Shown here piece by piece: positions 48,580 to 61,891 of a DNA stretch of 64,000 nt. Source of the DNA: Anaspis maculata (taxonomy: Eukaryota > Arthropoda > Insecta > Coleoptera > Scraptiidae); the NCBI GenBank assembly GCA_949128115.1, contig OX421964.1, forward strand, positions 50,322,601 to 50,386,600. Reading direction: 5' to 3'. Positions within the stretch are counted from its first letter, which is position 1, and each line of letters starts with the position of its first letter. Under the pieces are notes generated by a model. The model was not told the DNA's origin and searched no databases. It saw only the letters and a list, made by a program, of their open reading frames with translations. The translations under genes were made by a program, and so were the position numbers.

Positions 48580-51500
48580 ACTTTTATCGGTGAAGCCGAA
48601 CGGATCGCTGAGAAAAAAATCGATTCCGAATCTGACTTCTGCAGCAAATGACCAAACAGCCAATTACCGAGAAGTTTTCCCGAATTTAACATTATTATTT
48701 CAAAAAAAAAGCCGATGGATTGAGTATCCTAAGCCCGGAATAAAGTTAAAACTTTTATCGGTGAAGCCGAACGGATCGCTGAGAAAAAAATCGATTCCGA
48801 ATCTGACTTCTGCAGCAAATGACCAAACAGCCAATTACCGAGAAGTTTCCCCGAATTTAACACTATTATTTAAAAAAAAAAGCCGATGGATTGAGTATCC
48901 TAAGCCCGGAATAAAGTTCAAACTTTTATCGGTGAAGCCGAACGGATCGCTGAGATAAAAATCGATTCCGAATCTGACTTCTGCAGCAAATGACCAAACA
49001 GCCAAGTACCGAGAAGTTTTCCCGAATTTAACACTATTATTTCAAAAAAAAGCCGATGGATTGAGTATCCTAAGCCCGGAATAAAGTTCAAACTTTTATC
49101 GGTGAAGCCGAACGGATCGCTGAGAAAAAAATCGATTCCGAATCTGACTTCTGCAGCAAATGACCAAACAGCCAATTACCGAGAAGTTTTCCCGAATTTA
49201 ACACTATTATTTCAAAAAAAGCCGATGGATTGAGTATCCTAAGCCCGGAATAAAGTTTAAACTTTTATCGGTGAAGCCGAACGGATCGCTGAGAAAAAAA
49301 TCGATTTCGAATCTGACCTCTGCAGCAAATGACCAAACAGCCAATTACCGAGAAGTTTTCCCGAATTTAACACTATTATTTCAAAAAAAGCCGACGGATT
49401 GAGTATCCTAAGCCCGGAATAAAGTTCAAACTTTTATCGGTGAAGCCGAACGGATCGCTGAGAAAAAAATCGATTTCGAATCTGACTTCTGCAGCAAATG
49501 ACCAAACAGCCAATTACCGAGAAGTTTTCCCGAATTTAACACTATTATTTCAAAAAAAAAGCCGATGGATTGAGTATCCTAAGCCCGGAATAAAGTTCAA
49601 ACTTTTATCGGTGAAGCCGAACGGATCGCTGAGATAAAAATCGATTCCGAATCTGACTTCTGCAGCAAATGACCAAACAGCCAATTACCGAGAAGTTTTC
49701 CCGAATTTTACACTATTATTTCAAAAAAAAGCCGACGGATTGAGTATCCTAAGCCCGGAATAAAGTTCAAACTTTTATCGGTGAAGCCGAACGGATCGCT
49801 GAGAAAAAAATCGATTCCGAATCTGACTTCTGCAGCAAATGACCAAACAGCCAATTACCGAGAAGTTTTCCCGAATTTAACATTAACATTTCAAAAAAAA
49901 GCCGATGGATTGAGTATCCTAAGCCCGGAATGAAGTTCAAACTTTTATCGGTGAAGCCGAACGGATCGCTGAGAAAAAAATCGATTCCGAATCTGACTTC
50001 TGCAGCAAATGACCAAACAGCCAATTACCGAGAAGTTTTCCCGAATTTAACACTATTATTTCAAAAAAAGCCGATGGATTGAGTATCCTAAGCCCGGAAT
50101 AAAGTTTAAACTTTTATCGGTGAAGCCGAACGGAACGCTGAGAAAAAAATCGATTCCGAATCTGACTTCTGCAGCAAATGACCAAACAGCCAATTACCGA
50201 GAAGTTTTCCCGAATTTAACACTATTATTTCAAAAAAAGCCGACGGATTGAGTATCCTAAGCCCGGAATAAAGTTCAAACTTTTATCGGTGAAGCCGAAC
50301 GGATCGTTGAGAAAAAAATCGATTTCGAATCTGACTTCTGCAGCAAATGACCAAACAGCCAATTACCGAGGAGTTTTCCCGAATTTAACACTATTATTTC
50401 AAAATAAGCCGATGGATTGAGTATCCTAAGCCCGGAATAAAGTTCAAACTTTTATCGGTGAAGCCGAACGGATCGCTGAGAAAAAAATCGATTCCGAATC
50501 TGACTTCTGCAGCAAATGACCAAACAGCCAATTACCGAGAAGTTTTCCCGAATTTAACACTATTATTTCAAAAACAGCCGATGGATTGAGTATCCTAAGC
50601 CCGGAATAAAGTTTAAACTTTTATCGGTGGAGCCGAACGGATCGCTGAGAAAAAAATCGATTCCGAATTTGACTTCTGCAGCAAATGACCAAACAGCCAA
50701 TTACCGAGAAGTTTTCCCGAATTTAACACTATTATTTCAAAAAAAGCCGACGGATTGAAGATCCTGAGCCCGGAATAAAGTTCAAACTTTTATCGGTGAA
50801 GCCGAACGGATCGCTGAGAAAAAAATCGATTCCGAATCTGACTTCTGCAGCAAATGACCAAACAGCCAATTACCGAGAAGTTTTCCCGAATTTAACATTA
50901 TTATTTCAAAAAAAAAGCCGATGGATTGAGTATCCTAAGCCCGGAATAAAGTTAAAACTTTTATCGGTGAAGCCGAACGGATCGCTGAGAAAAAAATCGA
51001 TTCCGAATCTGACTTCTGCAGCAAATGACCAAACAGCCAATTACCGAGAAGTTTTCCCGAATTTAACACTATTATTTCAAAAACAGCCGATGGATTGAGT
51101 ATCCTAAGCCCGGAATAAAGTTTAAACTTTTATCGGTGAAGCCGAACGGATCGCTGAGAAAAAAATCGATTCCGAATCTGACTTCTGCAGCAAATGACCA
51201 AACAGCCAATTACCGAGAAGTTTTCCCGAATTTAACACTATTATTTCAAAAAAAGCCGACGGATTGAGTATCCTAAGCCCGGAATAAAGTTCAAACTTTT
51301 ATCGGTGAAGCCGAACGGATCGCTGAGAAAAAAATCGATTCCGAATCTGACTTCTGCAGCAAATGACCAAACAGCCAATTACCGAGAAGTTTTCCCGAAT
51401 TAACCATTATTATTTCAAAAAAAAAGCCGATGGATTGAGTATCCTAAGCCCGGAATGAAGTTTAAACTTTTATCGGTGAAGCCGAACGGATCGCTGAGAA

Positions 51501-52600
51501 AAAAATCGATTCCGAATCTGACTTCTGCAGCAAATGACCAAACAGCCAATTACCGAGAAGTTTTCCCGAATTTAACACTATTATTTCAAAAAAAGCCGAC
51601 GGATTGAGTATCCTAAGCCCGGAATAAAGTTCAAACTTTTATCGGTGAAGCCGAACGGATCGCTGAGAAAAAAATCGATTCCGAATCTGACTTCTGCAGC
51701 AAATGACCAAACAGCCAATTACCGAGAAGTTTCCCCGAATTTAACACTATTATTGAAAGAAGCCGATAGATTGCGATTGCGTAACCCACGCCCGGAATGA
51801 CGTTTCAACTTTTATCGGTGAAGCCGAACGGATCGCTGAGAAAACAAAACGATTTTGAATCTGTATTTTGCAGCAAATGACCAAAAAGTCAATTACCGAT
51901 AAGTTCTCCAGAATGTGACAATATTATTCGATGAAAAAGCCGATGGATTGCGTATTCTAAGCCCGAAATAACGTGTAAACTTTTATCGATGAGGCCAAAT
52001 GGATCGCTGCTAATTCCCGAGAAGTTTTCCCGAATTTGACAATAATGATCGAGAAGAAGCCGATGAATTGTGTATCTTGAGCCCGGAATAACGTTTAAAC
52101 TTTCATCGGTGAAGCCGAACGGATCGCTGAGAAAAAAATCGATTTCGAATCTGACTTCTGCAGCAAATGACCAAACAGCCAATTACCGAGGAGTTTTCCC
52201 GAATTTAACACTATTATTTCAAAATAAGCCGACGGATTGAGTATCCTAAGCCCGGAATAAAGTTCAAACTTTTATCGGTGAAGCCGAACGGATCGCTGAG
52301 AAAAAAATCGATTTCGAATCTGACTTCTGCAGCAAATGACCAAACAGCCAATTACCGAGGAGTTTTCCCGAATTTAACACTATTATTTCAAAAACAGCCG
52401 ATGGATTGAGTATCCTAAGCCCGGAATAAAGTTTAAACTTTTATCGGTGAAGCCGAACGGATCGCTGAGAAAAAAATCGATTCCGAATCTGACTTCTGCA
52501 GCAAATGACCAAACAGCCAATTACCGAGAAGTTTTCTCGAATTTAACACTATTATTTCAAAAAAAGCCGACGGATTGAGTATCCTAAGCCCGGAAAAAAG
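48580..52600 (+). repeat. 4,026-bp higher-order repeat, first copy
   Basis: Landmarks at 48590, 48918, 49440, 49767 and 50796 recur at exactly +4,026. Shared rarities include CTGACCTCTGCAGC and GGATTGAAGATCCTG. With the 48 bp lost from this copy added back, the unit is 4,074 bp, or 24 monomers. Confidence 0.85.
51729..52110 (+). repeat. Truncated cassette D6 with a 48-bp internal deletion
   Basis: Starts like the other cassettes but returns to ordinary monomers after about two units. At about 52009 the sequence jumps from ATCGCTG to CTAATTCCCG; the D7 copy has 48 more bases at this point. The junction shares CTG, so the loss looks like a microhomology or slippage deletion. Confidence 0.82.
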
Positions 52601-52605
52601 TTCAA

Positions 52606-55600
52606 ACTTTTATCGGTGAAGCCGAACGGATCGCTGAGAAAAAAATCGATTCCGAATCTGACTTCTGCAGCAAATGACCAAACAGCCAATTACCGAGAAG
52701 TTTTCCCGAATTTAACATTATTATTTCAAAAAAAAAGCCGATGGATTGAGTATCCTAAGCCCGGAATAAAGTTAAAACTTTTATCGGTGAAGCCGAACGG
52801 ATCGCTGAGAAAAAAATCGATTCCGAATCTGACTTCTGCAGCAAATGACCAAACAGCCAATTACCGAGAAGTTTTCCCGAATTTAACACTATTATTTAAA
52901 AAAAAAAGCCGATGGATTGAGTATCCTAAGCCCGGAATAAAGTTCAAACTTTTATCGGTGAAGCCGAACGGATCGCTGAGATAAAAATCGATTCCGAATC
53001 TGACTTCTGCAGCAAATGACCAAACAGCCAATTACCGAGAAGTTTTCCCGAATTTAACACTATTATTTCAAAAAAAAGCCGATGGATTGAGTATCCTAAG
53101 CCCGGAATAAAGTTCAAACTTTTATCGGTGAAGCCGAACGGATCGCTGAGAAAAAAATCGATTCCGAATCTGACTTCTGCAGCAAATGACCAAACAGCCA
53201 ATTACCGAGAAGTTTTCCCGAATTTAACACTATTATTTCAAAAAAAGCCGATGGATTGAGTATCCTAAGCCCGGAATAAAGTTTAAACTTTTATCGGTGA
53301 AGCCGAACGGATCGCTGAGAAAAAAATCGATTTCGAATCTGACCTCTGCAGCAAATGACCAAACAGCCAATTACCGAGAAGTTTTCCCGAATTTAACACT
53401 ATTATTTCAAAAAAAGCCGACGGATTGAGTATCCTAAGCCCGGAATAAAGTTCAAACTTTTATCGGTGAAGCCGAACGGATCGCTGAGAAAAAAATCGAT
53501 TTCGAATCTGACTTCTGCAGCAAATGACCAAACAGCCAATTACCGAGAAGTTTTCCCGAATTTAACACTATTATTTCAAAAAAAAAGCCGATGGATTGAG
53601 TATCCTAAGCCCGGAATAAAGTTCAAACTTTTATCGGTGAAGCCGAACGGATCGCTGAGATAAAAATCGATTCCGAATCTGACTTCTGCAGCAAATGACC
53701 AAACAGCCAACTACCGAGAAGTTTTCCCGAATTTTACACTATTATTTCAAAAAAAAGCCGACGGATTGAGTATCCTAAGCCCGGAATAAAGTTCAAACTT
53801 TTATCGGTGAAGCCGAACGGATCGCTGAGAAAAAAATCGATTCCGAATCTGACTTCTGCAGCAAATGACCAAACAGCCAATTACCGAGAAGTTTTCCCGA
53901 ATTTAACATTAACATTTCAAAAAAAAGCCGATGGATTGAGTATCCTAAGCCCGGAATGAAGTTCAAACTTTTATCGGTGAAGCCGAACGGATCGCTGAGA
54001 AAAAAATCGATTCCGAATCTGACTTCTGCAGCAAATGACCAAACAGCCAATTACCGAGAAGTTTTCCCGAATTTAACACTATTATTTCAAAAAAAGCCGA
54101 TGGATTGAGTATCCTAAGCCCGGAATAAAGTTTAAACTTTTATCGGTGAAGCCGAACGGAACGCTGAGAAAAAAATCGATTCCGAATCTGACTTCTGCAG
54201 CAAATGACCAAACAGCCAATTACCGAGAAGTTTTCCCGAATTTAACACTATTATTTCAAAAAAAGCCGACGGATTGAGTATCCTAAGCCCGGAATAAAGT
54301 TCAAACTTTTATCGGTGAAGCCGAACGGATCGTTGAGAAAAAAATCGATTTCGAATCTGACTTCTGCAGCAAATGACCAAACAGCCAATTACCGAGGAGT
54401 TTTCCCGAATTTAACACTATTATTTCAAAATAAGCCGATGGATTGAGTATCCTAAGCCCGGAATAAAGTTCAAACTTTTATCGGTGAAGCCGAACGGATC
54501 GCTGAGAAAAAAATCGATTCCGAATCTGACTTCTGCAGCAAATGACCAAACAGCCAATTACCGAGAAGTTTTCCCGAATTTAACACTATTATTTCAAAAA
54601 CAGCCGATGGATTGAGTATCCTAAGCCCGGAATAAAGTTTAAACTTTTATCGGTGGAGCCGAACGGATCGCTGAGAAAAAAATCGATTCCGAATTTGACT
54701 TCTGCAGCAAATGACCAAACAGCCAATTACCGAGAAGTTTTCCCGAATTTAACACTATTATTTCAAAAAAAGCCGACGGATTGAAGATCCTGAGCCCGGA
54801 ATAAAGTTCAAACTTTTATCGGTGAAGCCGAACGGATCGCTGAGAAAAAAATCGATTCCGAATCTGACTTCTGCAGCAAATGACCAAACAGCCAATTACC
54901 GAGAAGTTTTCCCGAATTTAACATTATTATTTCAAAAAAAAAGCCGATGGATTGAGTATCCTAAGCCCGGAATAAAGTTAAAACTTTTATCGGTGAAGCC
55001 GAACGGATCGCTGAGAAAAAAATCGATTCCGAATCTGACTTCTGCAGCAAATGACCAAACAGCCAATTACCGAGAAGTTCTCCCGAATTTAACACTATTA
55101 TTTCAAAAACAGCCGATGGATTGAGTATCCTAAGCCCGGAATAAAGTTTAAACTTTTATCGGTGAAGCCGAACGGATCGCTGAGAAAAAAATCGATTCCG
55201 AATCTGACTTCTGCAGCAAATGACCAAACAGCCAATTACCGAGAAGTTTTCCCGAATTTAACACTATTATTTCAAAAAAAGCCGACGGATTGAGTATCCT
55301 AAGCCCGGAATAAAGTTCAAACTTTTATCGGTGAAGCCGAACGGATCGCTGAGAAAAAAATCGATTCCGAATCTGACTTCTGCAGCAAATGACCAAACAG
55401 CCAATTACCGAGAAGTTTTCCCGAATTTAACATTATTATTTCAAAAAAAAAGCCGATGGATTGAGTATCCTAAGCCCGGAATGAAGTTTAAACTTTTATC
55501 GGTGAAGCCGAACGGATCGCTGAGAAAAAAATCGATTCCGAATCTGACTTCTGCAGCAAATGACCAAACAGCCAATTACCGAGAAGTTTTCCCGAATTTA

Positions 55601-56200
55601 ACACTATTATTTCAAAAAAAGCCGACGGATTGAGTATCCTAAGCCCGGAATAAAGTTCAAACTTTTATCGGTGAAGCCGAACGGATCGCTGAGAAAAAAA
55701 TCGATTCCGAATCTGACTTCTGCAGCAAATGACCAAACAGCCAATTACCGAGAAGTTTCCCCGAATTTAACACTATTATTGAAAGAAGCCGATAGATTGC
55801 GATTGCGTAACCCACGCCCGGAATGACGTTTCAACTTTTATCGGTGAAGCCGAACGGATCGCTGAGAAAACAAAACGATTTTGAATCTGTATTTTGCAGC
55901 AAATGACCAAAAAGTCAATTACCGATAAGTTCTCCAGAATGTGACAATATTATTCGATGAAAAAGCCGATGGATTGCGTATTCTAAGCCCGAAATAACGT
56001 GTAAACTTTTATCGATGAGGCCAAATGGATCGCTGAGAAAAAACCGATTTTGAATCTAACTTCTGCAGCAAATGACCAAACTGCTAATTCCCGAGAAGTT
56101 TTCCCGAATTTGACAATAATGATCGAGAAGAAGCCGATGAATTGTGTATCTTGAGCCCGGAATAACGTTTAAACTTTCATCGGTGAAGCCGAACGGATCG
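52606..56200 (+). repeat. 4,026-bp higher-order repeat, second copy
   Basis: Direct tandem duplicate of the preceding block, carrying the same rare variants and the truncated cassette D7. It retains the 48 bp missing from D6. Confidence 0.85.
55755..56190 (+). repeat. Truncated cassette D7
   Basis: Copy of D6 4,026 bp downstream, without the 48-bp deletion. It is cut at the same side as D6, shortly after the CTAATTCCCGAGAAG monomer, so the truncation predates the 4-kb duplication. Confidence 0.82.
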
Positions 56201-56353
56201 CTGAGATAAAAATCGATTCCGAATCTGACTTCTGCAGCAAATGACCAAACAGCCAATTACCGAGAAGTTTTCCCGAATTTAACACTATTATTTCAAAAAA
56301 AAAGCCGATGGATTGAGTATCCTAAGCCCGGAATAAAGTTCAAACTTTTATCG

Positions 56354-58478
56354 GTGAAGCCGAACGGATCGCTGAGAAAAAAATCGATTCCGAATCTGAC
56401 TTCTGCAGCAAATGACCAAACAGCCAATTACCGAGAAGTTTTCCCGAATTTAACACTATTATTTCAAAAAAAAAGCCGATGGATTGAGTATCCTAAGCCC
56501 GGAATAAAGTTAAAACTTTTATCGGTGAAGCCGAACGGATCGCTGAGAAAAAAATCGATTCCGAGTCTGACTTCTGCAGCAATTGACCAAACAGCCAATT
56601 ACCGAGAAGTTTTCCCGAATTTAACATTATTATTTCAAAAAAAAAGCCGATGGATTGAGTATCCTAAGCCCGGAATAAAGTTAAAACTTTTATCGGTGAA
56701 GCCGAACGGATCGCTGAGAAGAAAATCGATTTCCAATCTGACTTCTGCAGCAAATGACCAAACAGCCAATTACCGAGAAGTTTTCCCGAATTTAACATTA
56801 TTATTTCAAAAAAAAAGCCGATGGATTGAGTATCCTAAGCCCGGAATAAAGTTAAAACTTTTATCGGTGAAGCCGAACGGATCGCTGAGAAAAAAATCGA
56901 TTTCGAATCTGACTTCTGCAGCAAATGACCAAACAGCCAATTACCGAGAAGTTTTCCCGAATTTAACACTATTATTTCAAAAAAAAAGCCGATGGATTGA
57001 GTATCCTAAGCCCGGAATAAAGTTCAAACTTTTATCGGTGAAGCCGAACGGATCGCTGAGATAAAAATCGATTCCGAATCTGACTTCTGCAGCAAATGAC
57101 CAAACAGCCAATTACCGAGAAGTTTTCCCGAACTTAACACTATTATTTCAAAAAAAAAGCCGATGGATTGAGTATCCTAAGCCCGGAATGAAGTTCAAAC
57201 TTTTATCGGTGAAGCCGAACGGATCGCTGAGATAAAAATCGATTCCGAATCTGACTTCTGCAGCAAATGACCAAACAGCCAATTACCGAGAAGTTTTCCC
57301 GAATTTAACACTATTATTTCAAAAAAAAAGCCGATGGATTGAGTATCCTAAGCCCGGAATAAAGTTCAAACTTTTATCGGTTAAGCCGAACGGATCGCTG
57401 AGAAAAAAATCGATTCCGAATCTGACTTCTGCAGCAAATGACCAAACAGCCAATTACCGAGAAGTTTTCCCGAATTTAACATTATTATTTCAAAAAAAAA
57501 GCCGATGGATTGAGTATTCTAAGCCCGGAATAAAGTTAAAACTTTTATCGGTGAAGCCGAACGGATCGCTGAGAAAAAAATCGATTCCGAATCTGACTTC
57601 TGCAGCAAATGACCAAACAGCCAATTACCGAGAAGTTTTCCCGAATTTAACATTATTATTTCGAAAAAAAAGCCGTCGGATTGAGTATCCTAAGCCCGGA
57701 ATAAAGTTAAAACTTTTATCGGTGAAGCCGAACGGATCGCTGAGAAAAAAATCGATTTCGAATCTGACTTCTGCAGCAAATGACCAAACAGCCAATTACC
57801 GAGAAGTTTTCCCGAATTTAACATTATTATTTAAAAAAAAAAGCCGATGGATTGAGTATCCTAAACCCGGAATAAAGTTAAAACTTTTATCGGTGAAGCC
57901 GAACGGATCGCTGAGAAAAAAATCGATTCCGAATCTGACTTCTGCAGCAAATGACCAAACAGCCAATTACCGAGAAGTTTTCCCGAATTTAACATTATTA
58001 TTTCAAAAAAAAAGCCGATGGATTGAGTATCCTAAGCCCGGAATAAAGTTAAAACTTTTATCGGTGAAGCCGAACGGATCGCTGAGAAAAAAATCGATTT
58101 CGAATCTGACTTCTGCAGCAAATGACCAAACAGCCAATTACCGAGAAGTTTTCCCGAATTTAACACTATTATTTCAAAAAAAAAGCCGATGGATTGAGTA
58201 TCCTAAGCCCGGAATAAAGTTCAAACTTTTATCGGTGAAGCCGAACGGATCGCTGAGATAAAAATCGATTCCGAATCTGACTTCTGCAGCAAATGACCAA
58301 ACAGCCAATTACCGAGAAGTTTTCCCGAATTTAACACTATTATTTCAAAAAAAAGCCGATGGATTGAGTATCCTAAGCCCGGAATAAAGTTCAAACTTTT
58401 ATCGGTGAAGCCGAACGGATCGCTGAGAAAAAAATCGATTCCGAATCTGACTTCTGCAGCAAATGACCAAACAGCCAA
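56354..58478 (+). repeat. 1,197-bp (7 x 171) tandem duplication
   Basis: A run of 171-bp monomers starting at 56354 recurs at 57551. Because 171 is divisible by three, each copy leaves a 236-codon frame open. Private changes such as GAGTCTGACTTC near 56565 and CCGTCGGATTG near 57674 separate the copies. Confidence 0.75.
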
Positions 58479-59639
58479 TTACCGAGAAGTTTTCCCGAAT
58501 TTAACACTATTATTTCACAAAAAGCCGATGGATTGAGTATCCTAAGCCCGGAATAAAGTTTAAACTTTTATCGGTGAAGCCGAACGGATCGCTGAGAAAA
58601 AAATCGATTCCGAATCTGACTTCTGCAGCAAATGACCAAACAGCCAATTACCGAGAAGTTTTCCCGGAATTAACACTATTATTTCAAAAAGAAGCCGATG
58701 GAGTGAGTATTCTTAGCCCGGAATGAAGTTCGAACATTTATCGGTGAAGCCGAACGGATCGCTGAGAAAAAAATCGATTCCGAATCTGACTTCTGCAGCA
58801 AATGACCAAACAGCCAATTACCGAGAAGTTTTCCCGAATTTAACATTAACATTTCAAAAAAAAGCCGATGGATTGAGTATCCAAAGCCCGGGATGAAGTT
58901 CAAACTTTTATCGGTGAAGCCGAACGGATCGCTGAGAAAAAAATCGATTCCGAATCTGACTTCTGCAGCAAATGACCAAACAGCCAATTACCGAGAAGTT
59001 TTCCCGAATTTAACACTATTATTTCAAAAAAAGCCGATGGATTGAGTATCCTAAGCCCGGAATAAAGTTTAAACTTTTATCGGTGAAGCCGAACGGAACG
59101 CTGAGAAAAAAATCGATTCCGAATCTGACTTCTGCAGCAAATGACCAAACAGCCAATTACCGAGAAAGTTTTCCCGAATTTAACACTATTATTTCAAAAA
59201 AAGCCGACGGATTGAGTATCCTAAGCCCGGAATAAAGTTCAAACTTTTATCGGTGAAGCCGAACGGATCGCTGAGAAAAAAATCGATTTCGAATCTGACT
59301 TCTGCAGCAAATGACCAAACAGCCAATTACCGAGGAGTTTTCCCGAATTTAACACTATTATTTCAAAATAAGCCGATGGATTGAGTATCCTAAGCCCGGA
59401 ATAAAGTTCAAACTTTTATCGGTGAAGCCGAACGGATCGCTGAGAAAAAAATCGATTCCGAATCTGACTTCTGCAGCAAATGACCAAACAGCCAATTACC
59501 GAGAAGTTTTCCCAAATTTACCACTATTATTTCAAAAACAGCCGATGGATTGAGTATCCTAAGCCCGGAATAAAGTTTAAACTTTTATCGGTGAAGCCGA
59601 ACGGATCGCTGAGAAAAAAATCGATTCCGAATCTGACTT

Positions 59640-61260
59640 CTGCAGCAAATGACCAAGCAGCCAATTACCGAGAAGTTTTCCCGAATTTAACATTATTATT
59701 CCAAAAAAAAAGCCGATGGATTGAGTATCCTAAGCCCGGAATAAAGTTAAAACTTTTATCGGTGAAGCCGAACGGATCGCTGAGAAAAAAATCGATTCCG
59801 AATCTGACTTCTGCAGCAAATGACCAAACAGCCAATTACCGAGAAGTTTTCCCGAATTTAACATTATTATTCCAAAAAAAAAGCCGATGGATTGAGTATC
59901 CTAAGCCCGGAATAAAGTTAAAACTTTTATCGGTGAAGCCGAACGGATCGCTGAGAAAAAAATCGATTCCGAATCTGACTTCTGCAGCAAATGACCAAGC
60001 AGCCAATTACCGAGAAGTTTTCCCGAATTTAACATTATTATTCCAAAAAAAAAGCCGATGGATTGAGTATCCTAAGCCCGGAATAAAGTTAAAACTTTTA
60101 TCGGTGAAGCCGAACGGATCGCTGAGAAAAAAATCGATTCCGAATCTGACTTCTGCAGCAAATGACCAAACAGCCAATTACCGAGAAGTTTTCCCGAATT
60201 TAACATTATTATTCCAAAAAAAAAGCCGATGGATTGAGTATCCTAAGCCCGGAATAAAGTTTAAACTTTTATCGGTGAAGCCGAACGGATCGCTGAGAAA
60301 AAAATCGATTCCGAATCTGACTTCTGCAGCAAATGACCAAACAGCCAATTACCGAGAAGTTTTCCCGAATTTAACATTATTATTCCAAAAAAAAAGCCGA
60401 TAGATTGAGTATCCTAAGCCCGGAATAAAGTTAAAACTTTTATCGGTGAAGCCGAACGGATCGCTGAGAAAAAAATCGATTCCGAATCTGACTTCTGCAG
60501 CAAATGACCAAGCAGCCAATTACCGAGAAGTTTTCCCGAATTTAACATTATTATTCCAAAAAAAAAGCCGATGGATTGAGTATCCTAAGCCCGGAATAAA
60601 GTTAAAACTTTTATCGGTGAAGCCGAACGGATCGCTGAGAAAAAAATCGATTCCGAATCTGACTTCTGCAGCAAATGACCAAACAGCCAATTACCGAGAA
60701 GTTTTCCCGAATTCAACATTATTATTCCAAAAAAAAAGCCGATGGATTGAGTATCCTAAGCCCGGAATAAAGTTAAAACTTTTATCGGTGAAGCCGAACG
60801 GATCGCTGAGAAAAAAATCGATTCCGAATCTGACTTCTGCAGCAAATGACCAAGCAGCCAATTACCGAGAAGTTTTCCCGAATTTAACATTATTATTCCA
60901 AAAAAAAAGCCGATGGATTGAGTATCCTAAGCCCGGAATAAAGTTTAAACTTTTATCGGTGAAGCCGAACGGATCGCTGAGAAAAAAATCGATTCCGAAT
61001 CTGACTTCTGCAGCAAATGACCAAACAGCCAATTACCGAGAAGTTTTCCCGAATTTAACATTATTATTCCAAAAAAAAAGCCGATGGATTGAGTATCCTA
61101 AGCCCGGAATAAAGTTAAAACTTTTATCGGTGAAGCCGAACGGATCGCTGAGAAAAAAATCGATTCCGAATCTGACTTCTGCAGCAAATGACCAAACAGC
61201 CAATTACCGAGAAGTTTTCCCGAATTTAACACTATTATTTCAAAAACAGCCGATGGATTG
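59640..61260 (+). repeat. Locally homogeneous 171-bp sub-array
   Basis: Ten successive monomers are almost all 171 bp and share CATTATTATTCC followed by nine As. One diagnostic base (ACCAAGC or ACCAAAC) reads G A G A A G A G A A across them, a five-monomer, 855-bp pattern. A second marker (AGTTTAAAC against AGTTAAAAC) does not follow that period, so conversion or unequal exchange has reshuffled it. This is the most uniform stretch in the window. Confidence 0.8.
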
Positions 61261-61891
61261 AGTATCCTAAGCCCGGAATAAAGTTTAAACTTTTATCGGT
61301 GAAGCCGAACGGATCGCTGAGAAAAAAATCGATTCCGAATCTGACTTCTGCAGCAAATGACCAAACAGCCAATTACCGAGAAGTTTTCCCGAATTTAACA
61401 CTATTATTTCAAAAAAAGCCGACGGATTGAGTATCCTAAGCCCGGAATAAAGTTCAAACTTTTATCGGTGAAGCCGAACGGATCGCTGAGAAAAAAATTG
61501 ATTCCGAATCTGACTTCTGCAGCAAATGACCAAACAGCCAATTACCGAGAAGTTTTCCCGAATTTGACATTATTATTTCAAAAAAAAAGCCGATGGATTG
61601 AGTATCCTAAGCCCGGAATAAAGTTTAAACTTTTATCGGTGAAGCCGAACGGATCGCTGAGAAAAAAATCGATTCCGAATCTGACTTCTGCAGCAAATGA
61701 CCAAACAGCCAATTACCGAGAAGATTTCCCGAATTTAACACTATTATTTCAAAAAAAGCCGACGGATTGAGTATCCTAAGCCCGGAATAAAGTTCAAACT
61801 TTTATCGGTGAAGCCGAACGGATCGCTGAGAAAAAAATCGATTCCGAATCTGACTTCTGCAGCAAATGACCAAACAGCCAATTACCGAGAA

